Assembly: GCA_028564925.1 (NCBI GenBank)
Contig: CM053030.1
Location: forward strand, 822,209-886,208
Direction: 5' to 3'
DNA length: 64,000 nt
Source: Lithobates sylvaticus
Taxonomy: Eukaryota > Chordata > Amphibia > Anura > Ranidae
Below are positions 36,480-51,300 of this stretch, piece after piece. Every line of letters starts with the position of its first letter. Within the stretch, counting starts at the first letter, position 1. The position numbers were made by a program, and so were the translations under genes. The notes under the pieces were generated by a model that made no database searches, had not been told where the DNA came from, and saw nothing but the letters and a program-made list of their open reading frames with translations.

Positions 36480-39365
36480 GTCACCAGAGAATACCTCCCA
36501 ATACTGATCTGTCATCAGAGATCTCCTCCCAATACTGATCTGTCATCAGAGATCTCCTCCCAATACTGATCTGTCATCAGAGATCTCCTCCCAATACTGA
36601 TCTGTCATCAGAGATCTCCTCCCAATACTGATCTGTCACCAGATAACTCCTCCCCAATACTGATCTGTCATCACATAACTCCTCCCAATACTGATCTTTC
36701 ACCAGAGAGCTCCTCCCAATACTGATCTGTCATCAGAGAACTCCTCCCAATACCGATCTGTCATCAGAGAACTCCTCCCCCAATGCTGATCTGTCATCAC
36801 ATAACTCCTCCCAATACTGATCTTTCACCAGAGAACTCCTCCTAATACTGATCTGTCATCAGAGAACTCCTCCCAATACCGATCTGTCATCAGAGAACTC
36901 CTCCCCCAATGCTGATCTGTGACCAGAGAACTCCTCCAAATACTGATCTGTCACCAGAGAACTCCTCCCAATACTGATCTGTCATCAGAGAACTCCCCCA
37001 ATACTGATCTGTCACCAGAGAAGTCCTCCCAATACTGATCTGTCATCAGAGAACTCCTCCCAATACTGATCTGTCATCAGAGAACTCCTCCCAATACTGA
37101 TCTGTCATCAGAGAACTCCTCCCAATACTGATCTGTCATCAGAGAACTCCTCCCAATACTGATCTGTCATCAGAGAACTCCTCCCAATACTGATCTGTCA
37201 CCAGAGAAGTCCTCCCAATACTGATCTGTCATCAGAGAACTCCTCCCAATACTGATCTGTCATCAGAGAACTCCTCCCAATACTGATCTGTCATCAGAGA
37301 ACTCCTTCCCAATACTGATCTGTCATCAGAGAACTCCTCCCAATACTGATCTGTCATCAGATAACTCCTCCCAATACTGATCTGTTATCAGAGAACTCCT
37401 CCCAATACTGATCTGTCATCAGAGAACTCCTTCCCAATACTGATCTGTCATCAGAGAACTCCTCCCAATACTGATCTGTCATCAGAGAACTCCTTCCCAA
37501 TACTGATCTGTCATCAGAGAACTCCTCCCAATACTGATCTGTCATCAGATAACTCCTCCCAATACTGATCTGTTATCAGAGAACTCCTCCCAATACCGAT
37601 CTGTCATCAGAGAACTCCTCCCAATACTGATCTGTCATCAGAGAACTCCTCCCAATACCGATCCGACACCAGAGAACTCCTCCCAATACTGATCTGTCAC
37701 CAGAGAACTCCTCCCCAATACTGATCTGTCATCAAAGAACTCCTCCCCGAATACTGCTATATCATCAGAGAACTCCTCCCAATACTGATCTGTCATCAGA
37801 GAACTCCTCCCCCAATACTGATCTGTCAACAGAGAACTCCTCCCAATACTGATCTGTCATCAGAGAACTCCTCCCTAATACTGATCTGTCATCAGAGAAC
37901 TCCTCCCAATACTGATCTGTAATCAGAGAACTCCTCCCCAATACTGATCTGTCATCAGAGAACTCCTCCCCAATACTGATCTGTCATCAGAGAACTCCTC
38001 CCAATACTGATCTGTCACCAGAGAACTCCTCCCCAATACTGATCTGTCATCAGAGAACTCCTCCCCAATACTTATCTGTCACCAGAGAACTCCTCCCAAT
38101 ACTGATCTGTCACCAGAGAACTCCTCCAAATACTGATCTGTCACCAGAGAACTCCTCCCAATACTGATCTGTCATCAGAGAACTCCTCCCAATACCGATC
38201 TGTCATCAGAGAACTCCCCAATACTGATCTGTCACCAGAGAACTCCTCCCGAATACTGATCTGTCATCAGAGAACTCCTCCCAATACTGATCTGTCACCA
38301 GAGAACTCCTCCCAATACGGATCTGTCACCCGAGAACTCCTCCCAATACTGATCTGTCACCAGAGAACTCCTCCCCAATACTGATCTGTCACCAGAGAAC
38401 TCCTCCCAATACTGATCTGTCACCAGAGAACTCCTCCCAATACTGACCTGTCACCAGAGAACTCCTCCCAATACTGATCTGTCATCAGAGAACTCCCACA
38501 ATACTGACCTGTCATCAGGGAACTCCTCCCAATACTGATCTGTCATCAGAGAACTCCTCCCCAATACTGATCTGTCACCAGAGAACTCCTCCCAATACTG
38601 ATCTGTCATCAGGGAACTCCTCCCAATACTGATCTGTCACCAGAGTACTCCTCCCAATACTGATCTGTCACCAGAGAACTCCTCCCCCAATACTGATCTG
38701 TCACCAGAGTACTCCTCCAAATACTGATCTGTCACCAGAGAACTCCTCCCCCAATACTGATCTGTCACCAGAGAACTCCTCCCCCAATACTGATCTGTCA
38801 CCAGAGAACTCCTCCCAATACTGATCTGTCATCAGTGAACTCCTCCCAATACTTATCTGTCACCAGAGAACTCCTCCCAATACTGATCTGTCATCAGAGA
38901 ACTCCCAATACTGATCTGTCACCAGAAGACTCCTCCCGATACTGATCTGTCACCAGAGTACTCCTCCCAATACTGATCTGTCACCAGAGAACTCCTCCCC
39001 CAATACTGATCTGTCACCAGAGAACTCCTCCCCAATACTGACCTGTCACCAGAGAATACCTCCCAATACTGATCTGTCATCAGAGAACTCCTCCCCCAAT
39101 ACTGATCTGTCAACAGAGAACTCCTCCCAATACTGATCTGTCACCAGAGAACTCCTCCCCCAATACTGATCTGTCACCAGAGTACTCCTCCCAATACTGA
39201 TCTGTCATCAGAGAACTCCTCCCAATACTGATCTGTCATCAGAGAACTCCTCCCAATACTGATCTGTCATCAGAGAACTCCCCCAATACTGATCTGTCAT
39301 CAGAAAACTCCTCCCAATACTGATCCGTCATCAGAAAACTCCTCCTAATACTGATCTCTCATCAG
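36480..39365. repeat. 31-bp minisatellite, Array A block 4
   Basis: About 93 clean units. Higher-order repeats are visible: four units (126 bp) marked by CCCCAATGCTGATC at 36,781 and 36,907, and six units (186-188 bp) marked by GAAGTCCTCC at 37,021 and 37,207 and by CTGTTATCAGAG at 37,385 and 37,573. The block ends at the second copy of the A-to-B junction. Confidence 0.97.
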
Positions 39366-42300
39366 TCATGACAGCAGAGAGCAGGAGGAGGTGATCACAT
39401 TCCATATATAATAGAGGAGGTGCAGTACCACAGAGGGGACATTAGGTGACAGCAGAGGACAGGAGGGCGGTGATCACATTCCCATATATAATAGAGGGGG
39501 TGCAGTACCACAGAGAGGACATTAGGTGGCAGCAGAGGACAGGAGGAAGTGATCACATTCCATATATAATAGAGGGGGTGCAGTACCACAGAGGGGACAT
39601 TGGGTGGCAGCAGAGGACAGGAGGGGGTGATCACATTCCCATATATAATAGAGGAGGTGCAGTACCACAGAGAGGACATTAGGTGGCAGCAGAGGACAGG
39701 AGGAGATGATCAGATTCCCATATATAATTGAGGAGGTGCAGTACCACAGAGAGGACATTAGGTGGCAGCAGAGAACAGGAGGAGGTGATCAGATTCCCAT
39801 ATATAATTGAGGAGGTGCAGTACCACAGAGAGGACATTAGGTGGCAGCAGAGAACAGGAGGAGGTGATCACATTTCCATATATAATAGAGGAGGTGCAGT
39901 ACCACAGAGAGGACATTAGACATTAGGTGGCAGCAGAGGACAGGAGGGGGTGATCACATTCCCATATATAATAGAGGGGGTGCAGTACCACAGAGGGGAC
40001 ATTAGGTGACAGCAGAGGACAGGAGGGGGTGATCACATTCCCATATATAATAGAGGAGGTGCAGTACCACAGAGAGGACATTAGGTGACAGCAGAGGACA
40101 GGAGGAAGTGATCACATTCCATATATAATAGAGGGGGTGCAGTACCACAGAGGTGACATTAGGTGACAGCAGAGGACAGGAGGGGTGATCACATTCCCAT
40201 ATATAATAGAGGGGGTGCAGTACCACAGAGGTGACATTAGGTGACAGCAGAGGACAGGAGGGGGTGATCACATTCCCATATATAATAGAGGAGGTGCAGT
40301 ACCACAGAGAGGACATTAGGTGACAGCAGAGGACAGGAGGTGGTGATCACATTCCCATATATAATAGAGGGGGTGCAGTACCACAGAGGGGACATTAGGT
40401 GACAGCAGAGGACAGGAGGGGGTGATCACATTCCCATATATAATAGAGGAGGTGCAGTACCATAGAGGGGACATTAGGTGGCAGCAGATGACAGGAGGGG
40501 GTGATCACATTCCATATATAATAGAGGGGGTGCAGTACCACAGAGGGGACATTAGGTGACAGCAGAGGACAGGAGGGGGTGATCACATTCCCATATATAA
40601 TAGAGGGGGTGCAGTACCACAGAGAGGACATTAGGTGACAGCAGAGGACAGGAGGGGGTGATCACATTCCATATATAATAGAGGAGGTGCAGTACCACAG
40701 AGGGGACATTAGGTGACAGCAGAGAGGACAGGAGGGGGTGATCACATTCCATATATAATAGAGGGGGTGCAGTACCACAGAGAGGACATTAGGTGACAGC
40801 AGAGGACAGGAGGGGGTGATCACATTCCATATATAATAGAGGGGGTGCAGTACCACAGAGAGGACATTAGGTGACAGCAGAGGACAGGAGGTGGTGATCA
40901 CATTCCCATATATAATAGAGGAGGTGCAGTACCACAGAGAGGACATTAGGTGACAGCAGAGGACAGGAGGGGTGATCACATTCCCATATATAATAGAGGA
41001 GGTGCAGTACCACAGAGAGGACATTAGGTGACAGCAGAGGACAGGAGGGGGTGATCACATTCCATATATAATAGAGGGGGTGCAGTACCACAGAGGGGAC
41101 ATTAGGTGACAGCAGAGGACAGGAGGGGTGATCACATTCCCATATATAATAGAGGGGGTGCAGTACCACAGAGGGGACATTAGTGACAGCAGAGGACAGG
41201 AGGGGTGATCACATTCCATATATAATAGAGGGGGTGCAGTACCACAGAGGGGACATTAGGTGACAGCAGAGGACAGGAGGGGGTGATCACATTCCATATA
41301 TAATAGAGGGGGTGCAGTACCACAGAGAGGACATTAGGTGACAGCAGAGGACAGGAGGGGGTGATCACATTCCATATATAATAGAGGAGGTGCAGTACCA
41401 CAGAGAGGACATTAGGTGACAGCAGAGGACAGGAGGAGGTGATCACATTCCCATATATAATAGAGGGGGTGCAGTACCACAGAGGGGACATTAGGTGACA
41501 GCAGAGGACAGGAGGGGGGTGATCACATTCCCATATATAATAGAGGAGGTGCAGTACCACAGAGAGGACATTAGGTGACAGCAGAGGACAGGAGGGGTGA
41601 TCACATTCCCATATATAATAGAGGAGGTGCAGTACCACAGAGTGGACATTAGGTGACAGCAGAGGACAGGAGGGGGTGATCACATTCCCATATATAATAG
41701 AGGGGGTGCAGTACCACAGAGAGGACATTAGGTGACAGCAGAGTACAGGAGGGGGTGATCACATTCCATATATAATTGAGGAGCAGTACCACAGAGAGGA
41801 CATTAGGTGACAGCAGAGGACAGGTGGAGGTGATCACATTCCAATATATAATAGAGGAGGTGCAGTACCACAGAGGACATTAGGTGGCAGCAGAGGACAG
41901 GAGGAGGTGATCACATATATAATAGGGGGGGTGCAGTACCACAGAGGGGTCATTAGGTGACAGCAGAGGACAGGAGGGGGTGATCACATTCCCATATATA
42001 TTAGAGGGGGTGCAGTACCACAGACAGGACAGGAGGGGTACACAGAGGACAGGAGGGGGTGAACACAGAGAGGACATTAGGACAGGAGGCGGTGATCACA
42101 TACCATATATAATACAGGAGGTGCAGCCAGAGGACAGGAGGAGGTGATCACATTCCCTTATATAATAGAGGGGGTGCAGTACCACAGAGGGGACATTAGG
42201 TGACAGCAGAGGACAGGAGGGGGTGATCACATTCCATATATAATAGTGGAGGTGCAGTACCACAGAGGAGACATTAGGTGACAGCAGTGGACAGGAGGAG

Positions 42301-45300
42301 GTGATCACATTCCCATATATAATAGAGGAGGTGCAGTACCACAGAGAGGACATTAGGTGACAGCAGAGGACAGGAGGAGGTGATCACATTCCCATATATA
42401 ATAGAGGAGGTGCAGTACCACAGAGGGGACATTAGGTGGCAGCAGAGGACAGGAGGAGGTGATCACATTCCATATATAATAGAGGGGGTGCAGTACCACA
42501 GAGGGGACATTAGGTGACAGCAGAGGACAGGAGGGGGTGATCACATTCCATATATAATAGAGGAGGTGCAGTACCACAGAGAGGACATTAGGTGACAGCA
42601 GAGGACAGGAGGAGGTGATCACATTCCCATATATAATAGAGGAGGTGCAGTACCACAGAGGGGACATTAGGTGGCAGCAGAGGACAGGAGGAGGTGATCA
42701 CATTCCCATATATAATAGAGGAGGTGCAGTACCACAGAGGGGACATTAGGTGACAGCAGAGGACAGGAGGAGGTGATCACATTCCCATATATAATAGAGG
42801 AGGTGCAGTACCACAGAGAGGACATTAGGTGACAGCAGAGGACAGGAGGGGGTGATCACATTCCATATATAATAGAGGAGGTGCAGTACCACAGAGAGGA
42901 CATTAGGTGACAGCAGAGGACAGGAGGAGGTGATCACATTCCCATATATAATAGAGGGGGTGCAGTACCACAGAGGGGACATTAGGTGACAGCAGAGGAC
43001 AGGAGGAGGTGATCACATTCCATATATAATAGAGGAGGTGCAGTACCACAGAGGGGACATTAGGTGACAGCAGAGGACAGGAGGAGGTGATCACATTCCA
43101 TATATAATAGAGGAGGTGCAGTACCACAGAGGGGACATTAGGTGACAGCAGAGGACAGGAGGAGGTGATCACATTCCATATATAATAGAGGAGGTGCAGT
43201 ACCACAGAGGGACATTAGGTGGCAGCAGAGGACAGGAGGAGGTCATCACATTCCCATATATAATAGAGGGGGTGCAGTACCACAGAGGGGACATTAGGTG
43301 ACAGCAGAGGACAGGAGGAGGTGATCACATTCCATATATAATAGAGGAGGTGCAGTACCACAGAGGGGACATTAGGTGGCAGCAGAGGACAGGAGGGGTG
43401 ATCACATTCCATATATAATAGAGGGGGTGCAGTACCACAGAGGGGACATTAGGTGGCAGCAGAGGACAGGAGGGGGTGATCACATTCCATATATAATAGA
43501 GGAGGTGCAGTACCACAGAGGGGACATTAGGTGACAGCAGAGGACAGGAGGGTGTGATCACATTCCATATATAATAGAGGAGGTGCAGTACCACAGAGGG
43601 GACATTAGGTGACAGCAGAGGACAGGAGGGGGTGATCACATTCCATATATAATAGAGGGGGTGCAGTACCACAGAGGGGACATTAGGTGACAGCAGAGGA
43701 CAGGAGGGGGTGATCACATTCCCATATATAAAAGAGGGGGTGCAGTACCACAGAGGGGACATTAGGTGACAGCAGAGGACAGGAGGGGTGATCACATTCC
43801 ATATATAATAGAGGAGGTGCAGTACCACAGAGAGACATTAGGTGACAGCAGAGGACAGGAGGGGTGATCACATTCCATATATAATAGAGGTGGTGCAGTA
43901 CCACAGAGGGGACATTAGGTGACAGCAGAGGACAGGAGGAGGTGATCACATTCCATATATAATAGAGGAGGTGCAGTACCACAGAGGGGACATTAGGTGA
44001 CAGCAGAGGACAGGAGGAGGTGATCACATTCCCATATATAATAGAGGGGGTGCAGTACCACAGAGGGGACATTAGGTGACAGCAGAGGACAGGAGGAGGT
44101 GATCACATTCCATATATAATAGAGGAGGTGCAGTACCACAGAGGGGACATTAGGTGACAGCAGAGGACAGGAGGAGGTGATCACATTCCCATATATAATA
44201 GAGGAGGTGCAGTACCACAGAGGGGACATTAGGTGACAGCAGAGGACAGGAGGGGGTGATCACATTCCCATATATAATAGAGGAGGTGCAGTACCACAGA
44301 GAGGACATTAGGTGACAGCAGAGGACAGGAGGAGGTGATCACATTCCCATATATAATAGAGGGGGTGCAGTACCACAGAGAGGACATTAGGTGACAGCAG
44401 AGGACAGGAGGGGGTGATCACATTCCCATATATAATAGAGGAGGTGCAGTACCACAGAGGGGACATTAGGTGACAGCAGAGGACAGGAGGAGGTGATCAC
44501 ATTCCCATATATAATAGAGGGGGTGCAGTACCACAGAGGGGACATTAGGTGACAGCAGAGGACAGGAGGGGGTGATCACATTCCATATATAATAGAGGGG
44601 GTGCAGTACCACAGAGGGGACATTAGGTGACAGCAGAGGACAGGAGGAGGTGATCACATTCCATATATAATAGAGGGGGTGCAGTACCACAGAGGGGACA
44701 TTAGGTGACAGCAGAGGACAGGAGGAGGTGATCACATTCCATATATAATAGAGGAGGTGCAGTACCACAGAGGGGACATTAGGTGACAGCAGAGGACAGG
44801 AGGAGGTGATCACATTCCATATATAATAGAGGAGGTGCAGTACCACAGAGAGGACATTAGGTGACAGCAGAGGACAGGAGGGGGGTGATCACATTCCATA
44901 TATAATAGAGGAGGTGCAGTACCACAGAGGGGACATTAGGTGACAGCAGAGGACAGGAGGGGGTGATCACATTCCATATATAATAGAGGAGGTGCAGTAC
45001 CACAGAGGGGACATTAGTGACAGCAGAGGACAGGAGGAGGTGATCACATTCCATATATAATAGAGGAGGTGCAGTACCACAGAGGGGACATTAGGTGACA
45101 GCAGAGGACAGGAGGAGGTGATCACATTCCCATATATAATAGAGGAGGTGCAGTACCACAGAGAGGACATTAGGTGACAGCAGAGGACAGGAGGGAGTGA
45201 TCACATTCCCATATATAATAGAGGAGGTGCAGTACCACAGAGGGGACATTAGGTGACAGCAGAGGACAGGAGGGGTGATCACATTCCATATATAATAGAG

Positions 45301-48300
45301 GAGGTGCAGTACCACAGAGAGGACATTAGGTGACAGCAGAGGACAGGAGGGGGTGATCACATTCCATATATAATAGAGGAGGTGCAGTACCACAGAGAGG
45401 ACATTAGGTGACAGCAGAGGACAGGAGGAGGTGATCACATTCCCATATATAATAGAGGGGTGCAGTACCACAGAGGGGACATTAGGTGACAGCAGAGGAC
45501 AGGAGGGGGTGATCACATTCCATATATAATAGAGGAGGTGCAGTACCACAGAGGGGACATTAGGTGACAGCAGAGGACAGGAGGAGGTGATCACATTCCA
45601 TATATAATAGAGGAGGTGCAGTACCACAGAGAGGACATTAGGTGACAGCAGAGGACAGGAGGAGGTGATCACATTCCCATATATAATAGAGGGGGTGCAG
45701 TACCACAGAGGGGACATTAGGTGACAGCAGAGGACAGGAGGGGGTGATCACATTCCATATATAATAGAGGAGGTGCAGTACCACAGAGGGGACATTAGGT
45801 GACAGCAGAGGACAGGAGGGGGTGATCACATTCCATATATAATAGAGGAGGTGCAGTACCACAGAGGGGACATTAGGTGACAGCAGAGGACAGGAGGGGT
45901 GATCACATTCCATATATAATAGAGGGGGTGCAGTACCACAGAGGGGACATTAGGTGACAGCAGAGGACAGGAGGAGGTGATCACATTCCATATATAATAG
46001 AGGAGGTGCAGTACCACAGAGAGGACATTAGGTGACAGCAGAGGACAGGAGGTGGTGATCACATTCCCATATATAATAGAGGGGGTGCAGTACCACAGAG
46101 AGGACATTAGGTGACAGCAGAGGACAGGAGGGGTGATCACATTCCATATATAATAGAGGGGGTGCAGTACCACAGAGGGGACATTAGGTGACAGCAGAGG
46201 ACAGCAGAGGACAATTCCCATATATAATAGAGGGGGTGCATTACCACAGAGGGGATATTAGGTGACAGCAGAGGACAGGAGGAGGAGATCACATTCCATA
46301 TATAATAGAGGGGGTGCAGTACCACAGAGGGGACATTAGGTGACAGCAGAGGACAGGAGGAGGTGATCACATTCCATATATAATAGAGGGGTGCAGTACC
46401 ACAGAGAGGACATTAGGTGACAGCATAGGACAGGAGGAGGTGATCACATTCCCATATATAAAAGAGGAGGTGCAGTACCACAGAGATGACATTAGGTGGC
46501 AGTAGAGGACAGGAGGAGGTGATCACATTCCATATATAATAGAGGAGGTGCAGTACCACAGAGGGACATTAGGTGACAGCAGAGGACAGGAGGAGGTGAT
46601 CACATTCCCATATATAATAGAGGAGGTGCAGTACCACAGAGGGGACATTAGGTGACAGCAGAGGACAGGAGGAGGTGATCACATTCCCATATATAATAGA
46701 GGAGGTGCAGTACCACAGAGGGGACATTAGGTGGCAGCAGAGGACAGGAGGGGGTGATCACATTCCATATATAATAGAGGAGGTGCAGTACCACAGAGGG
46801 GACATTAGGTGGCAGCAGAGGACAGGAGGAGGTGATCACATTCCATATATAATATAGGGGGTGCAGTACCACAGAGGGGACATTAGGTGACAGCAGAGGA
46901 CAGGAGGAGGTGATCACATCCCATATATAATAGAGGGGGTGCAGTACCACAGAGGGGACATTAGGTGACAGCAGAGGACAGGAGGAGGTGAACACATTCC
47001 CATATATAATAGAGGGGTGCAGTACCACAGAGGGACAGTAGCAGAGGACAGGAGGAGGTGATCACATTCCATATATAATAGAGGGGGTGCAGTACCTCAG
47101 AGAGGACATTAGGTGGCAGCAGAGGACAGGAGGGCGGTGATCACATTCCATATATAATAGAGGGGGTGCAGTACCTCAGAGAGGACATTAGGTGGCAGCA
47201 GAGGACAGGAGGGCGGTGATCACATTCCATATATAATAGAGGGGGTGCAGTACCACAGAGGGGACATTAGGTGACAGCATAGGACAGGAGGGGGTGATCA
47301 CTTTCCATATATAATAGAGGGGGTGCAGTACCACAGAGGGGACATTAGGTGACAGCAGAGGACAGGAGGAGGTGATCACATTCCCATATATAATAGAGGA
47401 GGTGCAGTACCACAGAGGGGACATTAGGTGACAGCAGAGGACAGGAGGAGGTGATCACATTCCCATATATAATAGAGGAGGTGCAGTACCTCAGAGAGGA
47501 CATTAGGTGGCAGCAGAGGACAGGAGGGCGGTGATCACATTCCATATATAATAGAGGATGTGCAGTACCACAGAGGGGACATTAGGTGACAGCAGAGGAC
47601 AGGAGGAGGTGATCACATTCCATATATAATAGAGGGGGTGCAGTACCACAGAGGGGACATTAGGTGACAGCAGAGGACAGGAGGAGGTGATCACATTCCC
47701 ATATATAATAGAGGAGGTGCAGTACCACAGAGAGGACATTAGGTGACAGCAGAGGACAGGAGGAGGTGATCACATTCCCATATATAATAGAGGAGGTGCA
47801 GTACCACAGAGGGGACATTAGGTGGCAGCAGAGGACAGGAGGAGGTGACCATCATATATATAGACAGAGGGGACATTAGGTGACAGCAGAGGACAGGAGG
47901 AGGTGATCACATTCCATATATAATAGAGGGGGTGCAGTACCACAGAGGGGACATTAGGTGGCAGCAGAGGACAGGAGGAGGTGATCACATTCCATATATA
48001 ATAGAGGAGGTGCAGTACCACAGAGAGGACATTAGGTGACAGCAGAGGACAGGAGGGGGTGATCACATTCCATATATAATAGAGGGGGTGCAGTACCACA
48101 GAGAGGACATTAGGTGACAGCAGAGGACAGGAGGAGGTGATCACATTCCATATATAATAGAGGGGGAGCAGTACCACAGAGAGGACATTAGGTGACAGCA
48201 GAGGACAGGAGGGGTGATCACATTCCCATATATAATAGAGGGGGTGCAGTACCACAGAGGGGACATTAGGTGACAGCAGAGGACAGGAGGAGGTGATCAC

Positions 48301-51300
48301 ATTCCCATATATAATAGAGGGGGTGCAGTACCACAGAGGGGACATTAGGTGACAGCAGAGGACAGGAGGGGGGTGATCACATTCCCATATATAATAGAGG
48401 AGGTGCAGTACCACAGAGGGGACATTAGGTGACAGCAGAGGACAGGAGGGGGGTGATCACATTCCATATATAATAGAGGGGGTGCAGTACCACAGAGGGG
48501 ACATTAGGTGACAGCAGAGGACAGGAGGAGGTGATCACATTCCCATATATAATAGAGGAGGTGCAGTACCACAGAGGGGACATTAGGTGACAGCAGAGGA
48601 CAGTGATCACATTCCCATATATAATAGAGGGGGTGCAGTACCACAGAGGGGACATTAGGTGGCAGCAGAGGACAGGAGGAGGTGATCACATTCCATATAT
48701 AATAGAGGAGGTGCAGTACCACAGAGGGGACATTAGGTGACAGCAGAGGACAGGAGGAGGTGATCACATTCCATATATAATAGAGGGGGTGCAGTACCAC
48801 AGAGGGGACATAGGTGACAGCAGAGGACAGGAGGAGGTGATCACATTCCCATATATAATAGAGGGGGTGCAGTACCACAGAGAGGACATTAGGTGACAGC
48901 AGAGGACAGGAGGAGGTGATCACATTCCCATATATAATAGAGGTGGTGCAGTACCACAGAGGGGACATTAGGTGACAGCAGAGGACAGGAGGAGGTGATC
49001 ACATTCCATATATAATAGAGGGGGTGCAGTACCACAGAGGGGACATTAGGTGACAGCAGAGGACAGGAGGAGGTGATCACATTCCCATATATAATAGAGG
49101 GGGTGCAGTACCACAGAGGGGACATTAGGTGGCAGCAGAGGACAGGAGGAGGTGATCACATTCCATATATAATAGAGGGGGTGCAGTACCACAGAGGGGA
49201 CATTAGGTGACAGCAGAGGACAGCAGAGGACAGGAGGAGGTGATCACATTCCATATATAATAGAGGAGGTGCAGTACCACAGAGGGGACATTAGGTGACA
49301 GCAGAGGACAGGAGGGGGTGATCACATTCCATATATAATAGAGGAGGTGCAGTACCACAGAGGGGACATTAGGTGGCAGCAGAGGACAGGAGGAGGTGAT
49401 CACATTCCATATATAATAGAGGGGGTGCAGTACCACAGAGGGGACATTAGGTGACAGCAGAGGACAGGAGGAGGTGATCACATTCCATATATAATAGAGG
49501 GGGTGCAGTACCACAGAGGGGACATTAGGTGACAGCAGAGGACAGGAGGAGGTGATCACATTCCATATATAATAGAGGGGGTGCAGTACCACAGAGAGGA
49601 CATTAGGTGACAGCAGAGGACAGGAGGAGGTGACCACATTCCATATATAATAGAGGAGGTGCAGTACCACAGAGAGGACATTAGGTGACAGCAGAGGACA
49701 GGAGGAGGTGATCACCTTCCCATATATAATAGAGGAGGTGCCAGTACCACAGAGAGGACATTAGTTGACAGCAGAGGACAGGAGGAGGTGATCACATTCC
49801 ATATATAATAGAGGGGTGCAGTACCACAGAGGGGACATTAGGTTGTGATCACATTCCATATATAATAGAGGAGGTGCAGTAACAGAGGGGACATTAGGTG
49901 ACAGCAGAGGACAGGAGGAGGTGATCACATTCCATATATAATAGAGGAGGTGCAGTACCACAGAGGGGACATTAGGTGGCAGCCATGACAGGACAGGAGA
50001 GGGGGTGATCACATTCCCATATATAATAGAGGGGGTGCAGTACCACAGAGAGGACATTAGGTGACAGCAGAGGACAGGAGGGGGTGATCACATTCCATAT
50101 ATAATAGAGGAGGTGCAGTACCACAGAGGGGACATTAGGTGACAGCAGAGGACAGGAGGGGGTGATCACATTCCATATATAATAGAGGGGGTGCAGTACC
50201 ACAGAGAGGACATTAGGTGACAGCAGAGGACAGGAGGAGGTGATCACATTCCATATATAATAGAGGAGGTGCAGTACCACAGAGGGGACATTAGGTGACA
50301 GCAGAGGACAGGAGGAGGTGATCACATTCCATATATAATAGAGGAGGTGCAGTACCACAGAGGGGACATTAGGTGACAGCAGAGGACAGGAGGAAGTGAT
50401 CACATTCCATATATAATAGAGGAGGTGCAGTACCACAGAGGGGACATTAGGTGACAGCAGAGGACAGGAGGAGGTGATCACATTCCATATATAATAGAGG
50501 GGTGCAGTACCACAGAGGGGACATTAGGTGACAGCAGAGGACAGGAGGGGTGATCACATTCCATATATAATAGAGGGGGTGCAGTACCACAGAGAGGACA
50601 TTAGGTGGCAGCAGAGGACAGGAGGAGGTGATCACATTCCATATATAATAGAGGGGGTGCAGTACCACAGAGAGGACATTAGGTGGCAGCAGAGGACAGG
50701 AGGTGGTGATCACATTCCATATATAATAGAGGGGGTGCAGTACCACAGAGAGGACATTAGGTGACAGCAGAGGACAGGAGGAGGTGATCACATTCCATAT
50801 ATAATAGAGGAGGTGCAGTACCACAGAGGGGACATTAGGTGACAGCAGAGGACAGGAGGGGTGATCACATTCCATATATAATAGAGGGGGTGCAGTACCA
50901 CAGAGGGGACATTAGGTGACAGCAGAGGACAGGAGGGGGTGATCACATTCCATATATAATAGAGGGGGTGCAGTACCACAGAGGGGACATTAGGTGACAG
51001 CAGAGGACAGGAGGAGGTGATCACATTCCCATATATAATAGAGGAGGTGCAGTACCACAGAGGGGACATTAGGTGACAGCAGAGGACAGGAGGAGGTGAT
51101 CACATTCCATATATAATAGAGGGGGTGCAGTACCACAGAGAGGACATTAGGTGGCAGCAGAGGACAGGAGGTGGTGATCACATTCCATATATAATAGAGG
51201 AGGTGCAGTACCACAGAGGGGACATTAGGTGGCAGCAGAGGACAGGAGGGGGTGATCACATTCCATATATAATAGAGGAGGTGCAGTACCACAGAGAGGA

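Noticed and set aside
1-39365. Possible CRISPR array because of a regular 31-bp repeat
   Set aside because: Repeats are head-to-tail with no unique spacers, there are no cas genes, and the surroundings are vertebrate.
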